Part shown: positions 49,733 to 59,747 of the stretch, one piece after another | Layout: each line of letters starts with the position of its first letter | Position numbering within the stretch: position 1 is the first letter of the stretch | Source: Anaerobacillus alkaliphilus | Lineage (GTDB): Bacteria; Bacillota; Bacilli; Bacillales; Anaerobacillaceae | Length of the DNA stretch: 64,000 bases | Direction of reading: 5' to 3' | Assembly (NCBI RefSeq): GCF_004116265.1 | Contig: NZ_QOUX01000039.1 | Span: forward strand, 62,001-126,000 | Position numbers and translations under genes: made by a program | The notes under the pieces: model-generated | Told to the model about the DNA's origin: nothing | The model's input: only the letters and a program-made list of their open reading frames with translations | Databases searched by the model: none

Positions 49733-52336
49733 ATGGCAGTAATTGAAAAAGAGATAAAAAAACAAGATGATGTTTCAAAAATGATTAACACGTTAGTTGA
49801 AAATGGGAAAAAGGCTTTAGATGCATTCCTACAACTTGATCAAGAAACTATTGATCGAATTGTAAAAGAAATGGCTCTTGCTGGACTAGACCAACACATG
49901 CCGTTAGCTAAGCTTGCTGTGGAAGAAACAGGTCGTGGCGTATATGAAGACAAAATCATTAAGAATATGTTTGCTACTGAATATGTGTACCACAATATTA
50001 AATACGATAAAACTGTGGGTGTCATTAGTGATAATGAACATAGTGGTGTCATTGAAATTGCAGAGCCTGTAGGGGTAGTAGCAGGGGTAACTCCTGTAAC
50101 AAATCCTACATCTACAACAATGTTTAAAGCAATAATCGCTGTTAAAACTAGAAATCCAATCATCTTTGCTTTTCATCCATCTGCCCAAAAATGTAGTAGT
50201 GAAGCTGCCCGTATTGTTCGTGATGCAGCAATAAAAGCTGGAGCACCAGAGCATTGTGTACAATGGATTGATGCTCCATCCATTGATGCGACACAACAAT
50301 TAATGAACCATCCAGGAACTGCATTAGTACTTGCAACAGGTGGAGCAGGTATGGTTAAGTCAGCATATAGCACAGGTAAACCTGCGTTAGGTGTAGGCCC
50401 AGGTAACGTACCATGCTACATTGAAAAAACAGCGTCTGTGAAACGTTCAGTTAACGACTTAATCTTATCTAAATCGTTCGATAATGGAATGATTTGTGCT
50501 TCTGAGCAAGCGGTAATTGTTGATAAAGAGATTTACGAAGAAGTTAAAAATGAAATGATTGCGAACAACTGCTACTTCTTAAACGAAGAAGAGAAGAAAA
50601 AAGTAGAAAAGCTAGTAATTAACGAGCAGTCTTGCGCTGTGAATCCAGATATCGTAGGGAAGCCAGCATTTGAAATTGCAAAAAAAGCAGGAGTAAATGT
50701 GCCTGAATTTACTAAAATCCTTGTTGCTGAGTTAACTGGAGTAGGACCGGATCACCCGCTTTCTAGAGAAAAATTAAGTCCAGTATTAGCTTGCTACAAA
50801 GTAAACAGCACAGAAGAAGGTTTCAAACGTGCTGAAGAAATGTTAGAGTTCGGTGGTTTAGGACACTCTGCAGTTATTCACTCTAACAACGAAGAAGTTC
50901 TAACTCAGTATGGTATTCGAATGAGAGCTTGCCGTATTATTGCTAACGCACCGTCTTCTCAAGGGGCTATTGGTGACATCTACAATGCGTTTTTACCGTC
51001 ATTAACTTTAGGTTGTGGTTCTTATGGTAAAAACTCAGTTTCTCAAAACGTAAGTACTGTTCATTTATTAAATATCAAGCGTCTTGCGAGAAGGAATGTG
51101 AATATGCAATGGTTTAAAGTTCCACCAAAGATCTTCTTTGAAAAGCATTCAACTCAATATTTAGCAAAAATGCCAAATATCACAAAAGCTTTAATTGTTA
51201 CAGACCCATTCATGGTGAAATTAGGTTATGTTGATAAAGTACTATATTACCTAAGACAACGAGCTGACTATGTGCATTGTGAAATCTTCTCAAATGTTGA
51301 ACCAGATCCATCAATCGAAACAGTTATGGCTGGTGCAGAAATGATGCACAACTTCCAACCAGATTGCATCATCGCTCTTGGTGGTGGTTCAGCAATGGAC
51401 GCAGCTAAAGGTATGTGGGTATTCTATGAGCACCCAGATGCAGACTTCCATGGCTTAAAGCAAAAGTTCTTAGACATTCGTAAGCGTGTCGTTAAATATC
51501 CTAAGTTAGGTCAAAAAGCTCAATTTGTAGCGATCCCAACAACATCAGGCACGGGATCTGAAGTTACTTCTTTCTCAGTTATTACTGACAGAGCAAATAA
51601 TACAAAGTACCCATTAGCAGATTATGAGTTAACTCCAGACGTAGCAATTATTGATCCGCAATTTGTTATGACTGTACCAAAAGGTGTGACAGCTGATACA
51701 GGTATGGACGTATTAACTCATGCGATTGAAGCGTACGTTTCAGTAATGGCTAACGACTATACTGATGGTCTAGCGTTGAAAGCTATACAACTAGTATTCA
51801 AACACTTACCAACTGCATACCGTAACGGAAATGATGAAGTAGCCCGTGAAAAAATGCATAACGCGTCAACAATTGCTGGTATGGCATTTGCCAATGCATT
51901 CTTAGGTATTAATCATAGCTTAGCACACAAATTAGGAGCGGAATTCCATATCGCTCACGGTCGTGCCAATACGATCTTAATGCCACATGTTATTCGTTAC
52001 AATGCTACAAAACCTAAGAAATTTACAGCTTTCCCTAAATACGAGCACTACATTGCCGATGAGCGCTATGCAGAGATTGCTAGAATGCTAGGTTTACCAG
52101 CAAGTACAACTGAAGAAGGTGTAGAAAGCCTAATTCAAGCCATTATTAAGTTAGCCAAAGAATTGGATATTCCTATGAGCATTGAAGCTTGCGGTGTTAA
52201 GAAGAAGGATTTTGATAGTAGAGTAGATCAATTAGCAGATCGTGCATTTGAGGATCAATGTACTACAGCAAATCCTAAACTTCCATTAGTGACAGAGCTT
52301 GCTCAAATTTACAGAAATGCATTTAAAGGTGTTTAA
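49733..52336 (+). CDS. adhE: bifunctional aldehyde/alcohol dehydrogenase AdhE
   Basis: An 867-aa fermentation enzyme that reduces acetyl-CoA to acetaldehyde and then ethanol with NADH. The N-terminal ALDH half (about residues 1-440) has the catalytic Cys in NGMICASEQAV. The C-terminal Fe-dependent ADH half has GGGSAMDAAKGMW, and metal-binding His residues in HAIEAYVS, AHKLGAEFHIAHG. GGGGAGG ribosome site. A degenerate Rex-like half site (TTCACAA, 49704-49710) lies upstream. It implies mixed fermentation capacity next to a TCA-cycle operon. Confidence 0.96.
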   Translation: MAVIEKEIKKQDDVSKMINTLVENGKKALDAFLQLDQETIDRIVKEMALAGLDQHMPLAKLAVEETGRGVYEDKIIKNMFATEYVYHNIKYDKTVGVISDNEHSGVIEIAEPVGVVAGVTPVTNPTSTTMFKAIIAVKTRNPIIFAFHPSAQKCSSEAARIVRDAAIKAGAPEHCVQWIDAPSIDATQQLMNHPGTALVLATGGAGMVKSAYSTGKPALGVGPGNVPCYIEKTASVKRSVNDLILSKSFDNGMICASEQAVIVDKEIYEEVKNEMIANNCYFLNEEEKKKVEKLVINEQSCAVNPDIVGKPAFEIAKKAGVNVPEFTKILVAELTGVGPDHPLSREKLSPVLACYKVNSTEEGFKRAEEMLEFGGLGHSAVIHSNNEEVLTQYGIRMRACRIIANAPSSQGAIGDIYNAFLPSLTLGCGSYGKNSVSQNVSTVHLLNIKRLARRNVNMQWFKVPPKIFFEKHSTQYLAKMPNITKALIVTDPFMVKLGYVDKVLYYLRQRADYVHCEIFSNVEPDPSIETVMAGAEMMHNFQPDCIIALGGGSAMDAAKGMWVFYEHPDADFHGLKQKFLDIRKRVVKYPKLGQKAQFVAIPTTSGTGSEVTSFSVITDRANNTKYPLADYELTPDVAIIDPQFVMTVPKGVTADTGMDVLTHAIEAYVSVMANDYTDGLALKAIQLVFKHLPTAYRNGNDEVAREKMHNASTIAGMAFANAFLGINHSLAHKLGAEFHIAHGRANTILMPHVIRYNATKPKKFTAFPKYEHYIADERYAEIARMLGLPASTTEEGVESLIQAIIKLAKELDIPMSIEACGVKKKDFDSRVDQLADRAFEDQCTTANPKLPLVTELAQIYRNAFKGV

Positions 52337-52345
52337 ATATCAAAT

Positions 52346-52390
52346 AAAAGTCAATCCTTACATAAGTAGGGATTGACTTTTCCTTTTTTG
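52346..52390 (+). terminator. adhE terminator
   Basis: AAAAGTCAATCC pairs with GGATTGACTTTT (52370-52381) and is followed by T residues. Confidence 0.88.
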
Positions 52391-52394
52391 CCAA

Positions 52395-52408
52395 TTTAAG
52401 CGTTTTCC
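52395..52408 (+). promoter_or_regulatory. cre-like site upstream of odhAB
   Basis: TTTAAGCGTTTTCC matches the CcpA consensus TGWNANCGNTNWCA at all but two fixed positions. Confidence 0.45.
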
Positions 52409-52438
52409 TTTTGAAAAATTCTAAACACTATGGTAATG

Positions 52439-52466
52439 TTGTAAATGTGTTATAAATTATTATAAT
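52439..52466 (+). promoter_or_regulatory. odhAB promoter
   Basis: TTGTAA (52439-52444), 16 bp, TATAAT (52461-52466), giving a leader of about 60 nt before the ATG. Confidence 0.6.
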
Positions 52467-52531
52467 GTAATGATTTGTTATGAAATGAGCAAGGAATAAG
52501 TGTATGTATAATTATTTGGAGGGTTTGTTGG

Positions 52532-55345
52532 ATGGGAAGATTATTTGATAGCAACGAAGATCCTTGGCAAAGCTTTTCTGGTCCTAATTTAGCCTACCTA
52601 ATGGATGTTTACGATCTATTTAGAGAAGATCCTAACCAGGTAGACGAGGAACTTAGAAACTTATTTGAGAAGTGGGGTCCTCCTATCACTAGGAATGAGG
52701 AACAAGCAACACCTACTGGTTCAATGAGTACATCGGATTTAATGAAAGTAGTCTCAGCTACGAAATTAGCGGACCATATCCGTAATTTTGGGCATCTTTA
52801 TGCTAATTTAAATCCAATTAAGACAGATTCAAAAAGACAGGATTTAAATTTAGCAGATTTTCAGCTAACAAGATCAGATTTAGAAAAGTTACCTGCAAAT
52901 GTCATTTGTAACGTTGCACCAATTTATTTAGAAAACGCCTATGATGCATATCTTTATTTAAAAGATTGTTATACAAAGACACTAGGTTTTGAGTTAAGCC
53001 ATGTTCATAAAGATGACCAAAACCAATGGTTAACTGAACAAATTGAAAAGGGAGCAATGTATCATAGCCTACCAGAAGATCGCAAAAAGAACCTTCTAAA
53101 AAGCTTGATTGAAGTAGAAGAGTTCGAAAACTTCCTACAACGTACGTTTGTTGGACAAAAACGTTTTTCTGTAGAAGGATTAGACACACTTATCCCAATG
53201 TTACAGGAAGTAATTAGACAATCTGTTGAAGACGGTGTAAAAAATGTAATGATTGGTATGGCTCATCGTGGTAGATTGAGTGTTTTAGCTCACGTTTTAA
53301 ACAAGCCATATGAAAAGATCTTTGCAGAATTCCAACAAGCTCCAAATAAAGAACTTGTTCCTTCAGAAGGATCTACTGGTATCAACTTTGGTTGGACTGG
53401 AGATGTAAAATACCATCTGGGTGCAGATTTAGATATTCAGAAAAGAGCCAAGGTGTCATTAGCGAATAATCCTAGTCACCTTGAATTTGTTGCGCCTATC
53501 GTTCAAGGATACACTCGAGCTGTTCAAGATAATCGATCAACAAAGGGATATCCTGTTCAGGATACTAATAGTGCGTATTCAATTATCATACACGGTGACG
53601 CAGCTTTCCCAGGACAAGGGATTGTAGCCGAAACATTAAATTTAAGCCGCTTAACTGGATACTCAATTGGCGGTAGTATTCATATAATTGCAAATAATAA
53701 TATCGGTTTCACAACAAATAGCGGTGACTCAAGATCTACGTTATATGCTAGTGATTTAGCAAAAGGATTTGAAGTGCCGATTATCCATGTAAATGCTGAT
53801 GACCCTGAAGCTTGTCTATCGGCGATTTTGTTTGCGTTTGAGTATCGTAAAAAGTTTAAACAAGACTTTATTATTGATTTAATTGGATATCGCCGTTACG
53901 GTCATAACGAAATGGATGAGCCAGCAACTACTCAGCCGCAAATGTACGAATTTATTCGACAACACCCAACGGTAAAAACGCTTTATAAGAATTCATTAAT
54001 TAAAGACGGAATTATTACAGAAGACTTTAATCAGTATGAGCAAGAAGCAAAGCAAAGGTTACAGCAAAGTTATGAAACTGTTAAAAAGCTGGGCGTTGAA
54101 AAGATTGCTTCTAGTGAGCGTTCTGGAAATGTAAAATTCCCGTTTGATCACATTGAAACAAAAGTGTCGAAAGAAATACTTATTGATATAAATGAGGAAT
54201 TATTAAAATGGCCTGATGAGTTTTATGTTTTCCCAAAACTAGAAAACATCTTAACACGACGTAAAGCGGCTATGGGTGACGAAGGTAAGATTGATTGGGG
54301 TCAAGCAGAGACGCTTGCTTTTGCAACAATCTTACATGATGGAACACCGATCAGATTAACAGGGCAAGATTCTGAACGTGGAACGTTTGCTCAAAGACAT
54401 GTAGTCTTAAATGATTATAAAACTGGTAAGAAGTTCTCACCACTTCATCAGTTAAGTACAAGTAAAGCATCATTTGCTGTTCATAATAGCCCATTATCTG
54501 AAATGGCAGTTGTTGGATTTGATTACGGATACAATGTAACAGCTCAAGAGTCACTCGTTTTATGGGAAGCTCAATATGGAGACTTCGCTAACGGTGCCCA
54601 AGTTATGTTTGATCAATTTATTGCTGCAGGTAGAGCTAAGTGGTCGCAGAAATCTGGTTTAGTATTATTATTACCACACGGATTTGAAGGTCAAGGACCA
54701 GAACACTCAAGTGCTCGTTTAGAACGCTTCTTACAATTAGCTGCAGAAAATAACTGGACGGTTGGTAACTTAACGAGCTCAGCTCAATACTTCCACATGC
54801 TCAGAAGACAAGCAGCTACACTTGGAAAAGAATATGTACGTCCGCTTGTATTGATGACACCGAAGAGCTTACTGCGTCATCGACTAACAGCTTCAACTGC
54901 TATTGAATTAGCAGAAGGAAAGTTCAACCCAATTGTAGAAGACACGATCTCATCTAAACCGGAAGCGGTAAAACGCCTTGTTTTATGTTCAGGTAAAATT
55001 GCTATCGACCTACAAGAGGCAGTGATGGAGCAAACTGAAAATACAGATTGGCTTCATATTGTGAGAGTGGAAGAGTTATATCCATTCCCGAAAGAAAAAG
55101 TGAAAGAAGTCATGTTACGTTTCCCAGCGCTTGAAGAAGTAGTTTGGGTACAAGAAGAACCGCAAAATATGGGAGCATGGTCATATATGAATTTAAAAAT
55201 TCGCTCTGTTGCCCCTGAACATCTAAAAATTAAGTACGTCGGTAGACCTTACCGTTCAAGTCCAGCTGAAGGAGATCCGACAGCTCATAAAGTAGAACAA
55301 AAACGAATTATAGCGGAAACGTTAAAGGGAGGGCATCAGGGATGA
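52532..55345 (+). CDS. odhA: 2-oxoglutarate dehydrogenase E1
   Basis: A thiamine-diphosphate decarboxylase of the TCA cycle, 937 aa. The ThDP region lies around [15 protein letters not shown] and [25 protein letters not shown] (about residue 242) and [11 protein letters not shown] are also family blocks. AGGG ribosome site before ATG 52532. A cre-like site and promoter precede it. It feeds the E2 encoded by the overlapping next gene; E3 is encoded elsewhere. Confidence 0.96.
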   Translation: MGRLFDSNEDPWQSFSGPNLAYLMDVYDLFREDPNQVDEELRNLFEKWGPPITRNEEQATPTGSMSTSDLMKVVSATKLADHIRNFGHLYANLNPIKTDSKRQDLNLADFQLTRSDLEKLPANVICNVAPIYLENAYDAYLYLKDCYTKTLGFELSHVHKDDQNQWLTEQIEKGAMYHSLPEDRKKNLLKSLIEVEEFENFLQRTFVGQKRFSVEGLDTLIPMLQEVIRQSVEDGVKNVMIGMAHRGRLSVLAHVLNKPYEKIFAEFQQAPNKELVPSEGSTGINFGWTGDVKYHLGADLDIQKRAKVSLANNPSHLEFVAPIVQGYTRAVQDNRSTKGYPVQDTNSAYSIIIHGDAAFPGQGIVAETLNLSRLTGYSIGGSIHIIANNNIGFTTNSGDSRSTLYASDLAKGFEVPIIHVNADDPEACLSAILFAFEYRKKFKQDFIIDLIGYRRYGHNEMDEPATTQPQMYEFIRQHPTVKTLYKNSLIKDGIITEDFNQYEQEAKQRLQQSYETVKKLGVEKIASSERSGNVKFPFDHIETKVSKEILIDINEELLKWPDEFYVFPKLENILTRRKAAMGDEGKIDWGQAETLAFATILHDGTPIRLTGQDSERGTFAQRHVVLNDYKTGKKFSPLHQLSTSKASFAVHNSPLSEMAVVGFDYGYNVTAQESLVLWEAQYGDFANGAQVMFDQFIAAGRAKWSQKSGLVLLLPHGFEGQGPEHSSARLERFLQLAAENNWTVGNLTSSAQYFHMLRRQAATLGKEYVRPLVLMTPKSLLRHRLTASTAIELAEGKFNPIVEDTISSKPEAVKRLVLCSGKIAIDLQEAVMEQTENTDWLHIVRVEELYPFPKEKVKEVMLRFPALEEVVWVQEEPQNMGAWSYMNLKIRSVAPEHLKIKYVGRPYRSSPAEGDPTAHKVEQKRIIAETLKGGHQG

Positions 55346-56577
55346 TCGAAATTATCGTTCCCCAACTTGCAGAATCAGTAACAGAAGGAACAATTGCTGC
55401 ATGGTTAAAACAACCAGGAGACAGAGTTAATGCCGGGGATTACATTGTTGAGTTAGAAACAGATAAGGTAAATGTAGAAATCAATGCTGAAACTTCAGGG
55501 ATCTTAAAAGAAGTACTAAAACAACCAGGTGATACAGTTGAAGTTGGTGAAGTAATCGCTTATATTGTTGAAGGTGTTGAAGCTGCTGCTACACCTGCAC
55601 CACAAGCAGAAGCGAAAGTAGAAAAAGTAGTTGAAGCGAAAGAAGAACAACCAGTCGTAGAAGAAGATACGAAAGGTGAAAGAACTTTAGCATTCCCATC
55701 TGCTAGAAAGCTTGCTCGTGAAAAAGGTATCAACTTAAACGAAGTGGCTACAAATGACCCGCTTGGTAGAGTTAGAAAGCAAGACGTAGCAGCATATCAG
55801 AATGCTCCAGCACCAACGCCTGCACCAGCTGCAAAACCAGCACCTGAGGCTCCTAAGGCGAGCGCTGGTTCATTTGCCAAACCGACAGAAAGAATTAAAA
55901 TGTCACGTCGTCGTCAAACGATTGCAAAGCGTCTAGTTGAAGCACAACAAACTGCTGCAATGTTAACAACATATAATGAAGTTGATATGTCAGCGTTACT
56001 AGATCTACGTAAACGTCGCAAAGATCAATTCTTTGATCAAAATGGTGTAAAGTTAGGCTTTATGTCATTCTTTACAAAAGCGGTAATCATTGCGTTGAAA
56101 AAATTCCCATTAGTAAATGCGGAAATTCAAGGCGACGAGATCGTTCTGAAAAAGTTCTATGACATCGGTGTTGCCGTATCAACTGATGAAGGCTTAGTGG
56201 TTCCAGTTGTAAGAGATGCTGATCGCTTAGGTTTCGCTGAAATCGAGCGCGAGATCGGTGACCTTGCGAAAAAAGCTAGAGATAACAAACTTAAGCTGGA
56301 TGATCTTCAAGGTGGTACATTCACGATTACAAACGGGGGTGTGTTTGGATCTTTATGGTCAACACCAATCCTTAATGCTCCTCAAGTAGGTATCTTAGGA
56401 ATGCATAAAATCCAAATGAGACCAGTTGCAATTGATGATGAGCGCTTTGAAAATCGTCCAATGATGTACTTAGCTCTTTCTTATGACCACCGTATTATCG
56501 ACGGTAAAGAAGCTGTAGGCTTCCTTGTAAAAGTAAAAGAGTTATTAGAAGATCCAGAATCATTATTCCTTGGATAA
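55342..56577 (+). CDS. odhB: dihydrolipoyllysine-residue succinyltransferase E2
   Basis: The core of the 2-oxoglutarate dehydrogenase complex, 411 aa. It has an N-terminal lipoyl domain with the lipoylated Lys in ETDKVNVE (residue about 42), an Ala/Pro-rich linker, an E1/E3-binding domain ([17 protein letters not shown], about 117-133) and the catalytic domain ending in [18 protein letters not shown] with the active-site His and Asp. Overlaps odhA by 4 bp (ATGA) and is followed by a terminator. Confidence 0.96.
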   Translation: MIEIIVPQLAESVTEGTIAAWLKQPGDRVNAGDYIVELETDKVNVEINAETSGILKEVLKQPGDTVEVGEVIAYIVEGVEAAATPAPQAEAKVEKVVEAKEEQPVVEEDTKGERTLAFPSARKLAREKGINLNEVATNDPLGRVRKQDVAAYQNAPAPTPAPAAKPAPEAPKASAGSFAKPTERIKMSRRRQTIAKRLVEAQQTAAMLTTYNEVDMSALLDLRKRRKDQFFDQNGVKLGFMSFFTKAVIIALKKFPLVNAEIQGDEIVLKKFYDIGVAVSTDEGLVVPVVRDADRLGFAEIEREIGDLAKKARDNKLKLDDLQGGTFTITNGGVFGSLWSTPILNAPQVGILGMHKIQMRPVAIDDERFENRPMMYLALSYDHRIIDGKEAVGFLVKVKELLEDPESLFLG

Positions 56578-56586
56578 TAAAAGTAA

Positions 56587-56616
56587 GGGTCAACCACTGC
56601 GGTTGGCCCTTTTTTG
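56587..56616 (+). terminator. odhAB terminator
   Basis: GGGTCAACC (56587-56595) pairs with GGTTGGCCC (56601-56609), followed by six T. Confidence 0.9.
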
Positions 56617-56797
56617 CTATTAACTGAACTGGATTATTTGCAAAGTAATATTGATTGGTACACAACCTTCAACAGTTAAATCAGATTGCAATTTAGTTTC
56701 AATTTTATAAAACAAAAATAATAATCATCGCTTATAGAGGGAAAGTTATGTATGTCTGGCACAGAAAAGGTGTCCAACCTATAGGAGGTGATCTTTT

Positions 56798-56956
56798 ATG
56801 GCAAGAAAGCCAAGGCCTACAAAAGGAAAGCGAGATAACGCGGTTATGGGAGAGCCAAGTGTAAATCCAATGGGAGTGTCTCCTGATCATGAGTTCTCAA
56901 CGGAACCGTTAAGTAAAGGTGCTCTTCTAGCAAAAAAGAGTAATACAAAGATATAA
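56798..56956 (+). CDS. 52-aa small basic protein resembling a minor spore protein (SspL-like)
   Basis: ATG 56798 follows ATAGGAGGTGATC, a near-perfect ribosome site (TAGGAGGTGAT). The basic product begins MARKPRPTKGKRDNAVMGEP and has HEFSTEPLSKG near residue 31. The C-terminal AKKSNTK matches my recollection of B. subtilis SspL. This supports a forespore protein, but family assignment is tentative. Own terminator directly after. Confidence 0.7.
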   Translation: MARKPRPTKGKRDNAVMGEPSVNPMGVSPDHEFSTEPLSKGALLAKKSNTKI

Positions 56957-56962
56957 TGGCCT

Positions 56963-57002
56963 TGGTCGGTATCTTTTCTAAAGATACCGACCATTTTTTT
57001 CT
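56963..57002 (+). terminator. terminator of the SspL-like gene
   Basis: TGGTCGGTATCTT (56963-56975) pairs with AAGATACCGACCA (56981-56993), then a T run. Confidence 0.92.
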
Positions 57003-57061
57003 TTAAAAAACTCTTCAAACTAGTATAATAGTAGAGTTAATAGATTTTTTGGAGGTTCGGT

Positions 57062-57781
57062 ATGATTAGAACGGTTATTTGGTTTGTTTATTTCTGGTAT
57101 CATCTTTTTATTACATACCCTTCTTTATTGAAGGTGAAAAAATTGCAAAAAGCTGGTAGAAAAGAAGAGATGGAGCAGTTAGTTTTTAAAACGTCTAGCA
57201 ACTGGGCGAAACAACTTGTGAAGTTAACTGGCTCAGTAATTGAGATCAAAGGTAAAGAAAATTTGCCTAAGCAAGGTTCATTTGTTATTGTCAGTAACCA
57301 TCAAGGAAATTTTGATATTCCAATTTTACTTGGTTATTTAGAAAGACCAATTGGCTTTATTTCAAAAATTGAAGTGAAAAAACTACCAATTGTGCGTGAT
57401 TGGATGGTTTATATGAATTGTGTTTTTCTTGACCGTAAGGATCGCCGCCAAGCAATACATGCAATTAACCAGGGAGCGGAAAACATTAAACAGGGCACTT
57501 CAATCGTGATTTTCCCAGAGGGAACGAGAAGTAAAGGGATGAAGATGAACCTCTTTAAAGCAGGTAGTTTTAAATTAGCACAGAAAGCGGAGGTTCCAAT
57601 TATTCCGATTGCCATTAAGGGATCATTTAAAATTATGGAGCAAAATAAAAACATCATAAAACCTGCGGAAGTTTCAGTGACGATATTACCTGCGCTTCAG
57701 CCCACGGACTATTTAGAAAAAGACATCAAGACTCTTGCATCAGAAGTACACGCAATTATTGAAAGTGAACTAAAACAATAA
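57062..57781 (+). CDS. plsC: 1-acyl-sn-glycerol-3-phosphate acyltransferase
   Basis: A membrane-associated enzyme that acylates lysophosphatidate to phosphatidate. The 239-aa protein has one N-terminal membrane helix (about residues 4-20). The catalytic HX4D reads NHQGNFD (about 80-86), FLDRKDR near 122 and FPEGTRSKG near 155. GGAGG ribosome site. Monocistronic between two terminators. Confidence 0.91.
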   Translation: MIRTVIWFVYFWYHLFITYPSLLKVKKLQKAGRKEEMEQLVFKTSSNWAKQLVKLTGSVIEIKGKENLPKQGSFVIVSNHQGNFDIPILLGYLERPIGFISKIEVKKLPIVRDWMVYMNCVFLDRKDRRQAIHAINQGAENIKQGTSIVIFPEGTRSKGMKMNLFKAGSFKLAQKAEVPIIPIAIKGSFKIMEQNKNIIKPAEVSVTILPALQPTDYLEKDIKTLASEVHAIIESELKQ

Positions 57782-57790
57782 AATTCCTTG

Positions 57791-57822
57791 CCTTAAGACC
57801 GTGTCGGTCTTAAGGTGTTTTA
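57791..57822 (+). terminator. plsC terminator
   Basis: CCTTAAGACC (57791-57800) pairs with GGTCTTAAGG (57806-57815) and is followed by T-rich DNA. Confidence 0.85.
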
Positions 57823-57924
57823 TTAAATATTTCATTTTTTAGAAAAATTCAAAAACAAATCTGTAATTTCATGTTATGATGTAATTATATTAATATAAGT
57901 TTGTATTTTTAGGAGGGCAATCCC

Positions 57925-58254
57925 ATGACAGTAAAAGAAACGTTACTTCAGCTTGCACAAAAAATGAATGACCATTCAGAAGGGATACAAGGTGTTAATG
58001 TAGCCTATCAATTTGATCTAAGTGGTGATGAGGAAGGTACGTACCAAGTAATTATTAGAGATGAGAAAGTACAAGTTTTCAATGAAGTACAAGAAGATCC
58101 TAATTGTACATTACAATTATCAGATCAAAATTTATTAAAACTTATCGCTGGTAAGCTTAACCCAACAGTGGCTTATATGAGCGGAAAACTAAAAATAAAA
58201 GGTGAGTTAGGTTTAGCTTTAAAGCTACAATCAATTCTAAAGAAGTACGAGTAA
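57925..58254 (+). CDS. SCP2 sterol-carrier domain protein
   Basis: A 109-aa soluble protein forming a single SCP2 domain. NVAYQFDLSGDEEGTYQVII at the front and the closing LIAGKLNPTVAYMSGKLKIK with GELGLALKLQSIL match bacterial SCP2 proteins, which bind lipids in a hydrophobic tunnel. AGGAGGG ribosome site. Physiological ligand unknown. Its terminator follows at once. Confidence 0.88.
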   Translation: MTVKETLLQLAQKMNDHSEGIQGVNVAYQFDLSGDEEGTYQVIIRDEKVQVFNEVQEDPNCTLQLSDQNLLKLIAGKLNPTVAYMSGKLKIKGELGLALKLQSILKKYE

Positions 58255-58261
58255 TACTAAA

Positions 58262-58287
58262 AGCCCACCATTCAGTGGGCTTTTTTC
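58262..58287 (+). terminator. terminator of the SCP2 gene
   Basis: AGCCCAC pairs with GTGGGCT across a short loop, then TTTTT. Convergent with the fbpB-like gene. Confidence 0.85.
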
Positions 58288-58312
58288 TTACTTATCAAAA
58301 TTAAATAAACGT

Positions 58313-58453
58313 TTAATTAATTTTTTTAGAATAATCGACTTGCTTATTTTCTAGCTTACGCTCAATTTTTCTAAGTGCGTCAGGATCGTTCAAAAGCTGC
58401 TTTTTATTTTCCGCTACTAATTCCTCGAATGACTTACTGAATGTCTTTCTCAT
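58313..58453 (-). CDS. fbpB: FbpB-family small basic protein
   Basis: A 46-aa basic protein, MRKTFSKSFEELVAENKKQL and ending KLENKQVDYSKKIN, which matches the FbpB family seen as Fur-regulated basic proteins in Bacillus. FbpB helps the sRNA FsrA repress iron-using genes there. Starts at 58453 (minus strand) behind AAAGGAAC. No clear Fur box was found upstream, so iron control is not supported by sequence here. Confidence 0.82.
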   Translation of the reverse strand: MRKTFSKSFEELVAENKKQLLNDPDALRKIERKLENKQVDYSKKIN

Positions 58454-58634
58454 TTTGCATCGTTCCTTTTAATGTATTTGACACTTTTATTATAAAGGAT
58501 AAACGCTTACATTTGGAGGTCTATTTGTTACAATAATTCGAATTATCAGTAAATATTTTTATAATCACCTATTATAAAAAGATACATATTGTATAAGAAA
58601 AATGTGTAGTAGTCTAAGAGCGGAGTGTGATTAT

Positions 58635-59135
58635 ATGTATTTTAATAACTATCGCCAAGATTCTTTTCATGGTAATTCAAAGATACTCAAGTTAATGACC
58701 GATGTAGTAAGATTTGAGGCTATAACTGAGCTTACGTTTGATTATTTAACAGTAGTTGCACCCACAAAACGAGCGTCCATGTATCTGCAATCAATGCTTA
58801 AGGATGAACGAGATCATATTGAAGAATTTAAAAAGATTTACTTTACGTTAACAGGTCAACAGGCAGGTGGAGATGCACCAACGTTTGAAATTCCTGAATC
58901 ATATGAAAAAGGGATTCAAGACATTTTTGCACAAAAACTAGATATTATAGCAATTTATAAGAAAATCAGACAATTATCCCCTTACGCTGATCTACGTGAA
59001 AAAATGAATGAATTCATTCAAGATGAAATGCGTCATCTCTCAATGATTAACCACCTTTTAATTAGAAATTCTGATGAAAAAAGAGGATACGATTTTCAAT
59101 TGGTACCTTCTTACTATCCAATAGAATACTCATAA
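58635..59135 (+). CDS. ferritin-like domain protein
   Basis: A 166-aa four-helix protein from ATG 58635 (GGAGTGTGA upstream; a longer frame from 58602 has no ribosome site). Putative di-iron ligands are Glu in RFEAITELTF, ERDH in LKDERDHIEEF, and EMRH in QDEMRHLSMINHLL. This fits DUF2202/rubrerythrin-like ferritin-like families found in Bacillus spores and cells. Catalytic activity is not established. Adjacent to fbpB, but divergently read. Confidence 0.82.
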   Translation: MYFNNYRQDSFHGNSKILKLMTDVVRFEAITELTFDYLTVVAPTKRASMYLQSMLKDERDHIEEFKKIYFTLTGQQAGGDAPTFEIPESYEKGIQDIFAQKLDIIAIYKKIRQLSPYADLREKMNEFIQDEMRHLSMINHLLIRNSDEKRGYDFQLVPSYYPIEYS

Positions 59136-59142
59136 AAAAATC

Positions 59143-59176
59143 TGCCAGGAGTAAGTGATCTTTTCCTGGCAACATT
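59143..59176 (+). terminator. weak terminator of the ferritin-like gene
   Basis: TGCCAGG (59144-59149 region) pairs with CCTGGCA (59165-59171); the loop is long and the T run is poor. Confidence 0.5.
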
Positions 59177-59205
59177 TGTTTTAGTGGGTGTGGGTAAGTT
59201 GTGAC

Positions 59206-59420
59206 ATATACACAATTTTATCCACAAAAAATAACTAGGTAGGACAAGCTTCAATAAAAGTTATTAACATTAACTTGTATTTTACATGAAGTTATAAACA
59301 TATTTATCCACAGTTGTAAATCACCTTGTTATATTTGTTCACAAAAAAGACATAATTGTAATCGTTTACAGCGTTAAATTGTTGTTTACAAATCAGTATT
59401 AATTTATTAGAATATTCACA
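59206..59420. promoter_or_regulatory. DnaA-box cluster
   Basis: Two perfect DnaA boxes TTATCCACA (59218-59226 and 59304-59312) and three single-mismatch boxes, ATATACACA (59206-59214), TTGTTCACA (59335-59343) and ATATTCACA (59412-59420), lie in 215 bp of AT-rich non-coding DNA. All five read the same strand. Such clusters in B. subtilis titrate DnaA or couple genes to it. No dnaA/dnaN neighbours, so an origin is not suggested. Confidence 0.75.
59357..59370 (+). promoter_or_regulatory. perfect cre (CcpA) site before the 49-aa ORF
   Basis: TGTAATCGTTTACA matches TGWNANCGNTNWCA at every fixed position, 112 bp before ATG 59482 and inside the DnaA-box cluster. A weak promoter (TTGTTT 59382-59387, TATTAG 59405-59410) lies just downstream, so CcpA could activate or block this gene. 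Confidence 0.7.
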
Positions 59421-59481
59421 TAAGTAAAACAATTTAATGAATTAAAGCCTTCGGGCTAATACTTAATGAGGAGGACTACGT

Positions 59482-59631
59482 ATGACAGTAACTATCGATG
59501 TAAAGGTTCTTGAAGAAATGGAAAGAAAGATTGAGCATCTCAGCAAAGAACTAAGGGAACTTAAAAAACCTGTTAGTACCGGGTTTGAAAAACTGGATAC
59601 AGATGTCTTTCTTACTGAAGCATACAATTAA
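59482..59631 (+). CDS. 49-aa hypothetical coiled-coil protein
   Basis: ATG 59482 follows GAGGAGGA, a strong ribosome site. The product has a coiled-coil middle (VLEEMERKIEHLSKELRELK, residues about 9-28) and a conserved-looking tail (STGFEKLDTDVFLTEAYN). Family not recognised. A DnaA-box cluster and a perfect cre lie upstream, and a terminator follows, so it is a monocistronic, regulated small gene. Function unknown. Confidence 0.72.
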   Translation: MTVTIDVKVLEEMERKIEHLSKELRELKKPVSTGFEKLDTDVFLTEAYN

Positions 59632-59644
59632 AACGGCTGGTAAG

Positions 59645-59671
59645 GGCTTAACAAAGGTTAAGCCTTTTTTA
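59645..59671 (+). terminator. terminator of the 49-aa ORF
   Basis: GGCTTAAC (59645-59652) pairs with GTTAAGCC (59657-59664) and is followed by six T. Confidence 0.88.
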
Positions 59672-59747
59672 TTTTTAGAAAATACTAACAATTTCTACAA
59701 TGTTATTGTAAAATATAGTTATATGATAAGAGGAGGAGTTTGATAAG

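Noticed and set aside
59206-59420. Chromosomal replication origin
   Set aside because: DnaA boxes cluster, but dnaA, dnaN and a clear unwinding element are absent.
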